From Bosea sp. 685 (GTDB taxonomy: Bacteria; Pseudomonadota; Alphaproteobacteria; Rhizobiales; Beijerinckiaceae): DNA of 64,000 nucleotides. Shown here piece by piece: positions 33,386 to 40,412 of this stretch; the stretch's first letter is position 1; the number at the start of each line of letters is the position of its first letter. The translations under genes and the position numbers were made by a program. The notes below the pieces were generated by a model. The model was not told where the DNA came from. It ran no database searches and saw only the letters and a program-made list of their open reading frames with translations. The stretch lies in the NCBI RefSeq assembly GCF_031884435.1, contig NZ_CP134779.1, forward strand, positions 930,001 through 994,000, read 5' to 3'.

Positions 33386-33424
33386 GGATAGGTCACTATC
33401 TAAGGGTCTTCTAAGGATAGGTCA
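33386..33424. promoter_or_regulatory. Repeated recombinase-promoter boxes
   Basis: GGATAGGTCA occurs at 33386-33395 and 33415-33424, 29 bases apart, immediately upstream of the serine recombinase gene. Resolvases commonly bind such repeated boxes at their own promoter (res site or autoregulation). Confidence 0.5.
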
Positions 33425-33510
33425 ATATGTCATTTCGAGCCGTCTTCTGCCGGTCTTCCACGGGCATACCAAAGTGACCTATGGTGCGCGCGGTGGTCCG
33501 CTCGAAAGCG

Positions 33511-33732
33511 TCACTCACCGCCAAGGCGCGTGACAACCTCCAGCGCCGTCATGGCAACAGAGAGTGCTTCAAGCTCACGCTTCAGCTCGGCAGCACGCTG
33601 CCCTTCAGCGCGGATCGCGACCACCTGAGTCCGGCTCCAGATGTCCATGAGGATGCGGCCGGCGTCCGCGTGAGACATACGCTCGGCTGTTGTCGTATCG
33701 CTTGCGGCCTTTGACGCCTTCGCCATCGCCAT
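33511..33732 (-). CDS. Small helical protein upstream of the recombinase
   Basis: 73 residues from the ATG at 33732, which has GAGGA nine bases upstream. Unrecognised. The product is a likely helical bundle or coiled coil (SHADAGRILMDIWSRTQVVA, then IRAEGQRAAELKRELEALSVAMTAL). It resembles no known toxin or antitoxin that I can name. Same strand as the recombinase, 148 bases upstream. Confidence 0.5.
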   Translation of the reverse strand: MAMAKASKAASDTTTAERMSHADAGRILMDIWSRTQVVAIRAEGQRAAELKRELEALSVAMTALEVVTRLGGE

Positions 33733-33762
33733 CGCTGATGTCCTCGCGGGAGCCGGGCGCAC

Positions 33763-34130
33763 GATGCCAGATTGAAGCCCGGCCAGATAGCGCAGTCCTC
33801 ATGGCAAGGATGGCCGGTTGTGCCTCCCGGCTAGGCCAGTACCGGCCCTCCTCCGCAACGGCCTGTACGCTCCCGACCCGTGCCGGCAAGAGGGCCTTCA
33901 GGAGTCCGGCAGGATGCGTGATGGAGACCTACAGGAAACGCGAGGGTGGCACGGGGGGGAATAGAGGGGCGGCCGGAGAGAGGTGGGCTGAGAGATTTTT
34001 TCGCGGGGATATCCTCTGTCTTGAGAAGACTGCAATGGAGGGTTCGATGCTCGTGCGGTAGCTTCCCTTTGGATATCAGGAACGGGCGGCTATCTTCGTT
34101 AACTTGTGTCCCGCGCTTCGAGGAACAGAG
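33763..34130. other. 368-base gap with left copy of a direct repeat
   Basis: No gene is supported here. The right half (33926-34018) is an imperfect copy of 35161-35251, see the paired repeat. The last 110 bases are the promoter and leader of the Ymh-domain gene. Confidence 0.6.
33926..34018 (+). repeat. Left copy of repeat flanking the Ymh-domain gene
   Basis: GACCTACAGGAAACGCGAGG and the following GTGGnACGGGGGG, GCGGCCGGAGA, CAGATTTT-like and TCGCGG words recur in the same order and orientation at 35161-35251 with small gaps. The two copies bracket a single gene of about 0.8 kb. Confidence 0.7.
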
Positions 34131-34931
34131 ATGGCACGCAAACCTGACAAGCAGCCTGACAAGCGGCCGGCAGTGCTCGCGCTCATGCAAGTTAAGGCCG
34201 CCATACCGAAGATAAAGCGTCGCCTAGAAGAGTTGAAGGCGCTCGATATCGGTTCTCTGGACAACACCACGGGCGGGCACACGCTCGATACGTACTCTCA
34301 AAAGATCAACGCAACGCTTCGAGAAATCTATGGCGCAGAGACACTTGAGTATGATGAGTACAGCATTGATACTTTTCGCCCGCAATTAGGGTTTTATTAT
34401 AGCGGTATGGACACTTCGCTGCGAGGCAATATCGATACTGTTAAAGACAAGGTGGGGCGAGCTATAGCCACTCTCGCCACGCTGGTAGACATCCTGGCGG
34501 AACAGGTAAACGGCGATGAGGAAGACCCTGGTAACCGCATCGTCAGAGCTTACGATGGGTTGGAACTGCATCCGGAGATTGCAAGAGCGGCCTCGAAACT
34601 TTACCGCGATGCTCACTACGCGAATGCCATCGAGGCGTCAGTTAAGGCTCTTAATGGGCTGGTGCGCCTCCGCAGTGGTCTTGAGCAAGATGGAACTACC
34701 CTTATGGAGCGAGCATTTAATCCAACCAATCCGATCGTGAAGTTTAATCAGCTTCAAGATCAATCTGACAAAGACGAGCAGAAGGGCTTTATGCAGATGT
34801 TCTCCGGTGCGGTTTCCGGCCTCAGGAACCCCCGTGCCCACGGCTTCATTAAAGACGATCCGGAGCGGGCACTTGAGTTCATTGCGTTCGTTAGCCTGTT
34901 GGCCAAGCTACTTGATGGTGCCGAAGTATGA
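34131..34931 (+). CDS. TIGR02391 (Ymh-domain) protein, possible abortive-infection factor
   Basis: 266 residues. The C-terminal half from about residue 150 matches the Ymh family in order: HPEIARAASKLYRDAHYANA, then EASVKALNGLVR, then DEQKGFMQMFSGAVSGLRNP with RAHG, ending FIAFVSLLAKLLD. RNPRAH is an R-x4-H arrangement like that of HEPN RNases. The N-terminus is unassigned and helical. Such proteins recur as single cargo genes in islands and are suspected phage-defence or cell-suicide factors, not proven here. The ATG at 34131 follows GAGGAACAG. Imperfect 93-bp direct repeats flank the gene. Confidence 0.7.
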   Translation: MARKPDKQPDKRPAVLALMQVKAAIPKIKRRLEELKALDIGSLDNTTGGHTLDTYSQKINATLREIYGAETLEYDEYSIDTFRPQLGFYYSGMDTSLRGNIDTVKDKVGRAIATLATLVDILAEQVNGDEEDPGNRIVRAYDGLELHPEIARAASKLYRDAHYANAIEASVKALNGLVRLRSGLEQDGTTLMERAFNPTNPIVKFNQLQDQSDKDEQKGFMQMFSGAVSGLRNPRAHGFIKDDPERALEFIAFVSLLAKLLDGAEV

Positions 34932-35112
34932 TTGTAACGGCTTCAGTGCTGCACTCCTTCCGCCCCTTCATCTCCACCTCAAACGCCACCGACTGCCCGA
35001 ATAGCGGCGCTTTCCGGAAATCCTCATCGAAGCCCCAGCCGGAGGGCCTCTTCTGCTTCCGGCTCTCCAAAACCCTCACCCATGTCAGGGGTCTCAAGAC
35101 GCGCGACACCAT
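34891..35112 (-). CDS. Possible small minus-strand protein
   Basis: 73 residues, unrecognised. The sequence GWGFDEDFRKAPLFGQSVAF, then EVEMKGRKECSTEAV, looks protein-like and the frame has GC-rich third positions. No ribosome site is visible, and it overlaps the 3' end of the Ymh gene by 41 bases in convergent orientation. A plus-strand frame over the same DNA is less convincing. Confidence 0.35.
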   Translation of the reverse strand: MVSRVLRPLTWVRVLESRKQKRPSGWGFDEDFRKAPLFGQSVAFEVEMKGRKECSTEAVTIILRHHQVAWPTG

Positions 35113-35160
35113 GGCGAACTCGGGGAGGTCACGGTGGGAACCTCCGGCATACCTGATAGC

Positions 35161-35251
35161 GACCTACAGGACACGCGAGGGTGGACGGGGGGAACGGGAA
35201 AGCGGCCGGAGAAGGGTAGGCTTTCAGATTTTCGCGGCAGATTATCCCCTG
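35161..35251 (+). repeat. Right copy of repeat flanking the Ymh-domain gene
   Basis: Pairs with 33926-34018 in direct orientation. The similarity is imperfect, with several one- to three-base gaps, which argues for an old duplication rather than a recent transposition footprint. Confidence 0.7.
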
Positions 35252-35410
35252 CGGCTTTTTCGCCCGAGGTAAATGAAAGCGATCACCAAAATAACTGCTG
35301 CAATCGAAGCCCACACCGCCGGCGCGTCGGCCTTCTCCAAAAAGTTCGGTATCCAGTTTAGGTTCGGGAACAAGTCGTTCGGCATCTTGGCGTGGTATCC
35401 CGTGGTTATA

Positions 35411-35644
35411 TCAAGTTACGATGCCACCAATCGGTGAGAATACAAGGTGCTTCAGGTCCAGCCCAGCAAACTCCGCCTTCGCCACATATTCCGCCAGAAA
35501 CTCCGGCCCTAGCCCGCTCCCGTAGTCGTCGTCAGTCCCCTGACTGGCCCACCCGCCGAGAGCCTGCACGACATCCCGAGGCGTCTTCGCGCGTCTCAAG
35601 GCGTCCCTGTAGGAGTGCCTACAGCGTTTGCCTACAGAAGTCAT
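35411..35644 (-). pseudogene. C-terminal remnant of a second tyrosine integrase
   Basis: The minus-strand frame encodes RHSYRDALRRAKTPRDVVQA, then LGGWASQGTDDDYGSG and FAGLDLKHLVF. This is the C-terminal end of a phage integrase with its HxxR (HSYR) and the tyrosine nucleophile (DDDYG), and the LDLKHL tail is usual for that subfamily. Everything before the HxxR is missing. It is not a copy of the intact integrase at 17173. The first eight codons of the open frame are the right arm sites, so a deletion fused the remnant to them. Confidence 0.75.
35615..35637 (+). promoter_or_regulatory. Right arm-type integrase sites
   Basis: GTGCCTACAG at 35615-35624 and TTGCCTACAG at 35628-35637 are 13 bases apart, the same unit and spacing as at 17125-17147. 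An inverted CTGTAGG lies a few bases to the left. They end 45 bases before attR. Confidence 0.65.
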
Positions 35645-35682
35645 CTAAGTGACTGAGAAATATGATACAGTTAAATGTATCT

Positions 35683-35731
35683 TCGCCCTCTCACGGCGAA
35701 AACTGGGGTTCGATTCCCCATGGGAGCGCCA
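35683..35731 (+). repeat. attR: 49-bp tRNA-Glu 3' fragment
   Basis: Identical to 17050-17098, from the anticodon stem to CCA. The 5' half of the tRNA is absent, so this is the displaced chromosomal end of the tRNA gene and marks the right border of the integrated element. Confidence 0.95.
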
Positions 35732-35765
35732 TCTCGCGCTTATCGGCTTGGATTTTCCTTCACTT

Positions 35766-35924
35766 TTAGGGATTTTCTCCAAACTCGTCAGGTTGGGTTT
35801 GGGAAATTCTGTTCTCGCCATGTGCTTCCAGGCGGGCGACGGCGACTCGTGCGAGGCGCTGCTGATCAGCGTCGCGCGTGTAGCGCTCGGCCTCCGCGAG
35901 CGTCTTGTGACCGAGAATCGACAT
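35766..35924 (-). pseudogene. C-terminal remnant of a third tyrosine integrase, outside attR
   Basis: 52 codons on the minus strand read SILGHKTLAEAERYTRDADQ, then QRLARVAVARLEAHGEN, with a stop at 35766. LGHKTLAEAERYT is the conserved C-terminal motif of a large integrase group (LGH histidine and nucleophilic Tyr). The upstream catalytic core is gone; only GGEIM before the ATG still resembles it. It starts 35 bases beyond attR and must come from another element that used the same tRNA gene. Confidence 0.75.
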
Positions 35925-36012
35925 GATTTCGCCTCCGGCCGGTGCCCTCGAAAGGAATCTGCGTGCGGTGACGATCGCCGGCGAGTCGGTGAGGGAGCAA
36001 TGCTCCTTGCGT

Positions 36013-36912
36013 TCAGACGTATTGGATCGTGGTGTTGATCAATTTGCAGGTTGAGAAATCAACGTCGGAAGTCGAGGCGGATTCGACCTTCACCGTGAGA
36101 TTGAAGAGCGTGGTTCCGTTGAGCTTAAGGTGCTGGACGTTCCCGATGTACCACTCGGACGGAGGCTGTCCGGACTCACCAGCGATCCAACCCCCGGTTA
36201 TTGCAATGCCTTGGCACGGTGAGATGAAGGCCAGCGGGTTGTGAGCATTTCTTTCGATGTATGGGGTGTCGATATGCACGCCAGTGCACCCGTCCAATTG
36301 AATGCCGGCATAGCACCCTTCGAGATCGATTTGCCCAATGTAGATACCATCGCCGCTCGATACGACCAATGCCGCTTGAGTGTTCGGATGGCCGCAGTTG
36401 AAGAACCTACAATTCTTCAGGGCATAGCCGTTAGAAGTCGTGGCCCCCTCAATATAGAGGCCGATGCCTTTTGAATTGACGAAGAAGCAATTCTCCAGAA
36501 TTGAGGCCCAAGTGTTGAGCATCTGCATTCCGTAGTAGCCATTATCGAGTGTCAGATCGCGAAAAATTGGCGCTGAGACATTCTGCACATGAAGTAGAAC
36601 CTGCGACTGATCGCCGACGATGTCGAATTTTTCGAGACATAGCACCGTGTTTCCGTTGGCCGGGATGCCGAACTCGATCGCCGGCCCCGAAAAACCTGTT
36701 GGGTAAAGCCGCGTGATCTGCTTGCCATCTCCGACGAGGTTCAATGGCAAGTTGGACGAGTATTGGCCGATCTGAGTGTTATAGGCGATCACCCCCGAGG
36801 GGATCTGATAGCTGCCTCCAGCCCCGATTGCGGTCTGGAGCGAGGTGCGGTTTTGCGACATGGCCGCAGGGGTGAACGAGTTGAATATCAGCGGCGAAAT
36901 GACCTGGCTCAT
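36013..36912 (-). CDS. Right-handed beta-helix protein (pectate-lyase/tailspike-like)
   Basis: 299 residues. Repeated short strands with aligned Ile, Val, Leu and Asn (ILENCFFVNSKGIGLYIEG, ALKNCRFFNCGHPNTQAALV, GIYIGQIDLEGCYAGIQLDG) are typical of PbH1 parallel beta-helices. It starts SLQTAIGAGGSYQIPSGVIA, like the capping region of phage tailspikes and polysaccharide lyases. No signal peptide or catalytic set is evident. Lower GC than its surroundings. It may be a leftover receptor-binding/depolymerase gene of the older element. Confidence 0.65.
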   Translation of the reverse strand: MSQVISPLIFNSFTPAAMSQNRTSLQTAIGAGGSYQIPSGVIAYNTQIGQYSSNLPLNLVGDGKQITRLYPTGFSGPAIEFGIPANGNTVLCLEKFDIVGDQSQVLLHVQNVSAPIFRDLTLDNGYYGMQMLNTWASILENCFFVNSKGIGLYIEGATTSNGYALKNCRFFNCGHPNTQAALVVSSGDGIYIGQIDLEGCYAGIQLDGCTGVHIDTPYIERNAHNPLAFISPCQGIAITGGWIAGESGQPPSEWYIGNVQHLKLNGTTLFNLTVKVESASTSDVDFSTCKLINTTIQYV

Positions 36913-37081
36913 CTATGGCGCTCCTCACATTGGGGGATGATTGCACACGCTATGCGGGAGCTTGTCTACCGACGCGCGTCGGTCCGCGCGCTTTGGGCGC
37001 TTTGATGGCGGGGGCAGGTTCCGAAAGCGGCTCGGCCCTTTTTCGTTGTCGAAGCGACGGTTGCTGTGTTTCTTGTGCTCT

Positions 37082-37579
37082 ATGACTGCAGACGAGGCGC
37101 AAAAAGAACTTCTTGCTGCGATCGGCTTAGCCGTCGTGCAAACTCAGACGACCGAACGGATGATGAACCTCGCATTCACTTACATCCTCGATCTCGGCCC
37201 GACGATGACGCTTGAGAAGCTCCTCAATCTTCGAAACAAAAAGATGACACTTGGACAAATGATTGACGGCATACAAAAATACGTTGATCTGAATGATGAT
37301 TTCCTCGCTGTTCTTGATGAATTTTTGGACAAGAGAAATTCTGTTATCCATCGCTTTCAAACTATAGAAGGCATCTCATTTTCCAGTCCTAGCGGCGTTA
37401 TAGCCGGCCTCGATTACGTAGAAAGACTGTTATCTCTCAATAAGATCGTATTACGGGTATTAAAGTCCCTCGCAGTGCATTGGGCCGCCGCAAATCCAGA
37501 TGTTCCGCAAATGGAATTCGAAGCAGAGATCCCGGAGGAGGCCCTTCACTTAATTTTTTTCAAAAAAGACCTTCGATAG
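37082..37579 (+). CDS. HEPN-like protein candidate
   Basis: 165 residues from the ATG at 37082; the longer frame upstream is a shadow. Mostly helical. It contains Arg85-Asn-Ser-Val-Ile-His90 in FLDKRNSVIHRF, an R-x4-H motif of the kind that forms the active site of HEPN ribonucleases. QTTERMMNLAFTYILDL near residue 21 resembles the first helix of such proteins. AT-rich relative to the chromosome. No nucleotidyltransferase (MNT) partner lies next to it. HEPN is a motif-level inference; the fold is not proven. Confidence 0.5.
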   Translation: MTADEAQKELLAAIGLAVVQTQTTERMMNLAFTYILDLGPTMTLEKLLNLRNKKMTLGQMIDGIQKYVDLNDDFLAVLDEFLDKRNSVIHRFQTIEGISFSSPSGVIAGLDYVERLLSLNKIVLRVLKSLAVHWAAANPDVPQMEFEAEIPEEALHLIFFKKDLR

Positions 37580-37730
37580 CTCGATCATAGCGCTCGATCG
37601 CGGCCCGCAGCGCGATGGCAGCCTCGCCAGGGATGCCTTGATCCCGCGCGCATCCCAGTCGGTCGACCCGGTCAGGCCCTCCAGCACTCGTTGCGCTTCG
37701 GGATGCCCGGGCAGCGACTTCGGTTGCGGC

Positions 37731-38207
37731 TTACGCGGCCCGTCCAATTAGGATTACAGGGTGCGGAATGAGGAGTTCTACATCACCGCTAGGCGCCGCG
37801 CTCCAGTACAGAGACGCTCGAGGCGGATACGTTAGAGTGTAGCTGTCGGCGCTAATGCCAGACGAAATCAGCGAAAAATCGCCGCGGAACCAACCTGCCT
37901 TCGGGCCGCTTCCGTCAATTTGATAGATTGCGGAGCGAGGCCTGAACTTTCGCTGGAATTCTTGAGCAAGCTGGAGATGCTCGCAAGCGAACACACATTC
38001 CAGCCGCGATGCGGCTGACGGGGCTGCGGCCAATCTGGCACTTTCCAACGCTATCTCCCAAAGCATTACCTGCCAAGCGGGTGCATTCGTTGGCATACGC
38101 TGTGGTGAGAACTGCTTGATTTGCCTTCCCCAAGAGCCGGGCTCGACTTTCGTCCCCGGGGCCAAGCCAGCGGGAGCTACATGGTAGATCGTGTCAAACT
38201 CAGTCAT
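37731..38207 (-). CDS. DUF2441-like protein
   Basis: 158 residues. The start DTIYHVAPAGLAPGTKVEPG, then SWGRQI, together with the middle SRLECVFACEHLQLAQEF and the end AIYQIDGSGPKAGWFRGDFS, fits the pattern of DUF2441 proteins (YHVxPxG..., SRxxxxFA...A, hydrophobic strand plus gDf). Function unknown; such proteins appear in islands and beside phage genes. It overlaps the frame of the carbamoylase pseudogene fragment by a few bases, with no functional link. Confidence 0.5.
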   Translation of the reverse strand: MTEFDTIYHVAPAGLAPGTKVEPGSWGRQIKQFSPQRMPTNAPAWQVMLWEIALESARLAAAPSAASRLECVFACEHLQLAQEFQRKFRPRSAIYQIDGSGPKAGWFRGDFSLISSGISADSYTLTYPPRASLYWSAAPSGDVELLIPHPVILIGRAA

Positions 38208-38318
38208 CGAACATATCTCGGGAAACGGGTACTTGAACGGTAGCGCGCAACCGTGCCGCTCGCTCGTCTCAATGTGAGTTTGCCCACAAGAGCGATGGCC
38301 CCTTCGACATCAGTGGCC

Positions 38319-38709
38319 TCATGCGAGGCGGGGCTTCCCATCATCGTGTCGGGCAGGCCAAGGCCCTGCGCCGCCGCCTGGAGCTGGGCTGCGACCGCTG
38401 GGTCGACCATGCCGACGCTGGCGGAAGCGCGCGAGCCCAGGGCGAAGCTCACATGACGCTGCGCCTCGATCTCACTGACGATCGCCAGCATGCGCTCCTC
38501 AAGCTGCTACAGCACGGCGGGGTCATAGGCGCGCACATCGAGGCTGAAATCGAAGGCGCCTGGCACTGTGGTCAAACCATACATGGCAGGGTCGGTGTGG
38601 AAGCGGCCGAAGGTGATGGCGAGCGGGATGCTGGCGGCTTCCTGTTCCGCCCAGAGCCGATCGAGCGCCATCGCCAGTTCCGCGCCGGCCATCGCGGCGT
38701 TGCGGCGGA
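38319..38709 (-). pseudogene. Fragment of a carbamoylase/allantoate-hydrolase-like gene
   Basis: 391 bases align without gaps to 61982-62372, inside the intact M20 hydrolase gene, in the same orientation; there are four mismatches in the first 60 bases. It encodes about 130 residues of the middle of that protein, for example GRFHTDPAMYGLTTVPGAFD. Both ends are cut, and a TCG serine codon has become TAG near 38507. It is a dead, diverged partial duplicate. Confidence 0.9.
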
Positions 38710-38813
38710 TGCCTGCGGGCGGACGCCGTTCAGAAAAGCGTGTCGCCCAGGATCGCGGATGGTCGGGCGCTGGCGGCCGTGCTACCGCGCCCCCTCAGCT
38801 AAGGGCGACGTGA

Positions 38814-39035
38814 ATGAGTTTGATAAAAGCATTTCAGATCGAAGTGACCTCGGCGAATCAGACCATGAAGCAGGTCTTCTTTGTCGAAGCGGATTCGGAA
38901 GAGGCTGCAGTCCTGGCCCTGACGGCCCATTCGGGCTTGCCGCCAGATCCGGTCTTCAAACTGCAGCGGCGCCTGAGCGATTCAGAACTTGATCTGCATC
39001 AAATCGGCCCTGGCACCATCAGTCAGTGGATTTAG
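38814..39035 (+). CDS. Small hypothetical protein
   Basis: 73 residues, unrecognised. The sequence AFQIEVTSANQTMKQVFFVE, then ADSEEAAVLALTAHSGLPPD, suggests a compact beta-alpha fold like small modulator domains. AAGGG lies eight bases before the ATG. It stands alone between the pseudogene fragment and another small gene, in the eroded island. Confidence 0.45.
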   Translation: MSLIKAFQIEVTSANQTMKQVFFVEADSEEAAVLALTAHSGLPPDPVFKLQRRLSDSELDLHQIGPGTISQWI

Positions 39036-39197
39036 GCCACCCGGGGTACGGGTGGATCAGGCTTGCCGCCGGCCAGAGCCGGCCGCGGCTGCAGTGCCGG
39101 GCCAACAGCCCTGCTGACGACAGCCTCTGGCGCAGCCGACCCGTTGCCACCATCTACCGTCCAAGGGCGCCAGCGCGTCCGTGGGCGGGTGTGTGCG

Positions 39198-39473
39198 ATG
39201 TGTGAGGGACTCTCCGATTCTGAACTGCAACGGCTCGGGCAGCTGATCTATCTCGAGTTGGCCAAGCAACTCGGTCGCGATGCTCGCAGCATGATCGATG
39301 CTGACCACGATCTCCGCGCGGTTGTCGTCGACGGGTCCGTCGATCTGGTCAAGGTCGCGGCCGTGGTGGCCAAGCGGTGCTGCGTGAGTTTGCCGGACGC
39401 CGAGATCGTCACGGAGGTGGCGCCGGTCGCGAGCCCCTGCGAGCGTCGCCCGAGAGCAGCGCGAGCCGAGTGA
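39198..39473 (+). CDS. Small hypothetical protein
   Basis: 91 residues from the ATG at 39198; the open frame starts at 39063 but its first 45 residues look like non-coding sequence. LSDSELQRLGQLIYLELAKQ, then LGRDARSMIDADHDLRAVVV, is helical and protein-like. No family recognised. The 221 bases between it and livF show nothing recognisable. Confidence 0.4.
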   Translation: MCEGLSDSELQRLGQLIYLELAKQLGRDARSMIDADHDLRAVVVDGSVDLVKVAAVVAKRCCVSLPDAEIVTEVAPVASPCERRPRAARAE

Positions 39474-39694
39474 GCACCGGCGTCGTAGCCGGATCGATCC
39501 CGGTGCCGTGCAATATGTCACCGAGCCGCTCGTCCTGACTCAGCCATCCAATCCAACGTCTCTCGGGGGAAGCGCCCAATTCTCCTTTTCGATAGGGCTT
39601 GGCCTGTTCTCGAAGCCGGCAGTCGGCATGTGCGGAGCATTGGCTGTTATGTCCGAGATCCGGGCGATCTGCGCGTCCGCCCGACGCGTCGCAG

Positions 39695-40402
39695 TTAGAC
39701 AGCGATGAGCCGCAGCAGTTGCTCGCGATCCGGCTGAGACTCGGCCTCGCCGCTGAAGACGATCTGGCCGCGTTCGACGACGTGGAAACGGTCGGCGACT
39801 GACAGCGCTTCATGCACGTTCTGCTCGACCAGCAGGATGATCGCGCCCTGGTCGCGCAGTTCGCGCACGATCGCGAAGATCTCGGCGACGATCATCGGGG
39901 CAAGGCCCTCGCTCGGCTCGTCGATCAGGACGAGCCGCGGCTTGCCGACCATCACGCGGGCCATGGCCAGCATCTGCTGCTCGCCGCCCGACAGGGTCGT
40001 GCCGAGCTGGTGGCGACGCTCGCCGAGGCGGTGAAAGCGGTCATAGATGCCCTCGATCGTCCGCTTCTCGTCCTTCGATGATCGGCCTTTGACCTGGAGA
40101 AGGCCGAGCGAGAGGTTTTCCTCCACGGTCAGCCCTGGAAAGATGCGCCGGTCTTCCGGCACGAAGCCGACGCCGGCATGGCAGATGCGGTCGGGCGTCA
40201 GGCCGGTCAGCGTCTCGCCGTCGAGCAGGATCGCGCCTTCGCTGGGGCGGACCCAGCCCGCGATGGTCTTGAGCAGCGTCGTCTTGCCGACGCCGTTGCG
40301 GCCGAAGATGCCGATGACCTCGCCTGGGCCCGCCGTGATATCGACGCCCTGGATGATGTGGCTACGGCCGTAATGGCTGTGCAGTCCGCTGATGGCGAGC
40401 AT
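39695..40402 (-). CDS. livF: Branched-chain-type ABC transporter ATPase LivF
   Basis: 235 residues. Walker A is GRNGVGKT, the signature is LSGGEQQM, and Walker B is LVLIDEPSEGLAP. This is the usual LivF length and sequence, with VGFVPEDRRIFPGLTVEENL. The ATG at 40402 follows GAGGA inside the last codons of livG (12-base overlap). It is the last gene of the transporter set (livK, livH, livM, livG, livF). The substrate is inferred from the operon to be furoate or a related aromatic acid rather than leucine. Confidence 0.92.
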   Translation of the reverse strand: MLAISGLHSHYGRSHIIQGVDITAGPGEVIGIFGRNGVGKTTLLKTIAGWVRPSEGAILLDGETLTGLTPDRICHAGVGFVPEDRRIFPGLTVEENLSLGLLQVKGRSSKDEKRTIEGIYDRFHRLGERRHQLGTTLSGGEQQMLAMARVMVGKPRLVLIDEPSEGLAPMIVAEIFAIVRELRDQGAIILLVEQNVHEALSVADRFHVVERGQIVFSGEAESQPDREQLLRLIAV

Positions 40403-40412
40403 GGCCGGTTCC

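Larger units (their letters stand above)
17050..35731. mobile_element. Integrative element in tRNA-Glu (about 18.7 kb)
   Basis: Bounded by a 49-bp perfect direct repeat of the tRNA-Glu 3' half (17050-17098 and 35683-35731). A full-length tyrosine integrase gene lies just inside the left end. Contents are phage-like: a giant virion-type protein, antirepressor-like protein, RNase HI, HNH and serine recombinase genes. There are also SOS-linked and possible defence cargo genes. No capsid, terminase, portal or tail genes are seen and no conjugation genes. It is therefore either a satellite-like element or an eroded prophage. Base composition is patchy, with AT-rich islands near 19.0-19.4 and 22.0-22.95 kb. 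Confidence 0.85.

Noticed and set aside
37550..37747. 65-residue minus-strand frame
   Set aside because: Another frame over the same DNA (GEAAIALRAAIERYDRAIEG) looks more protein-like; the DNA may be a broken relic, but neither frame is long enough to call.
38510..38709. Intact small gene within the carbamoylase-like fragment
   Set aside because: The frame is simply part of the truncated duplicate and ends at a nonsense codon where the parent has serine.
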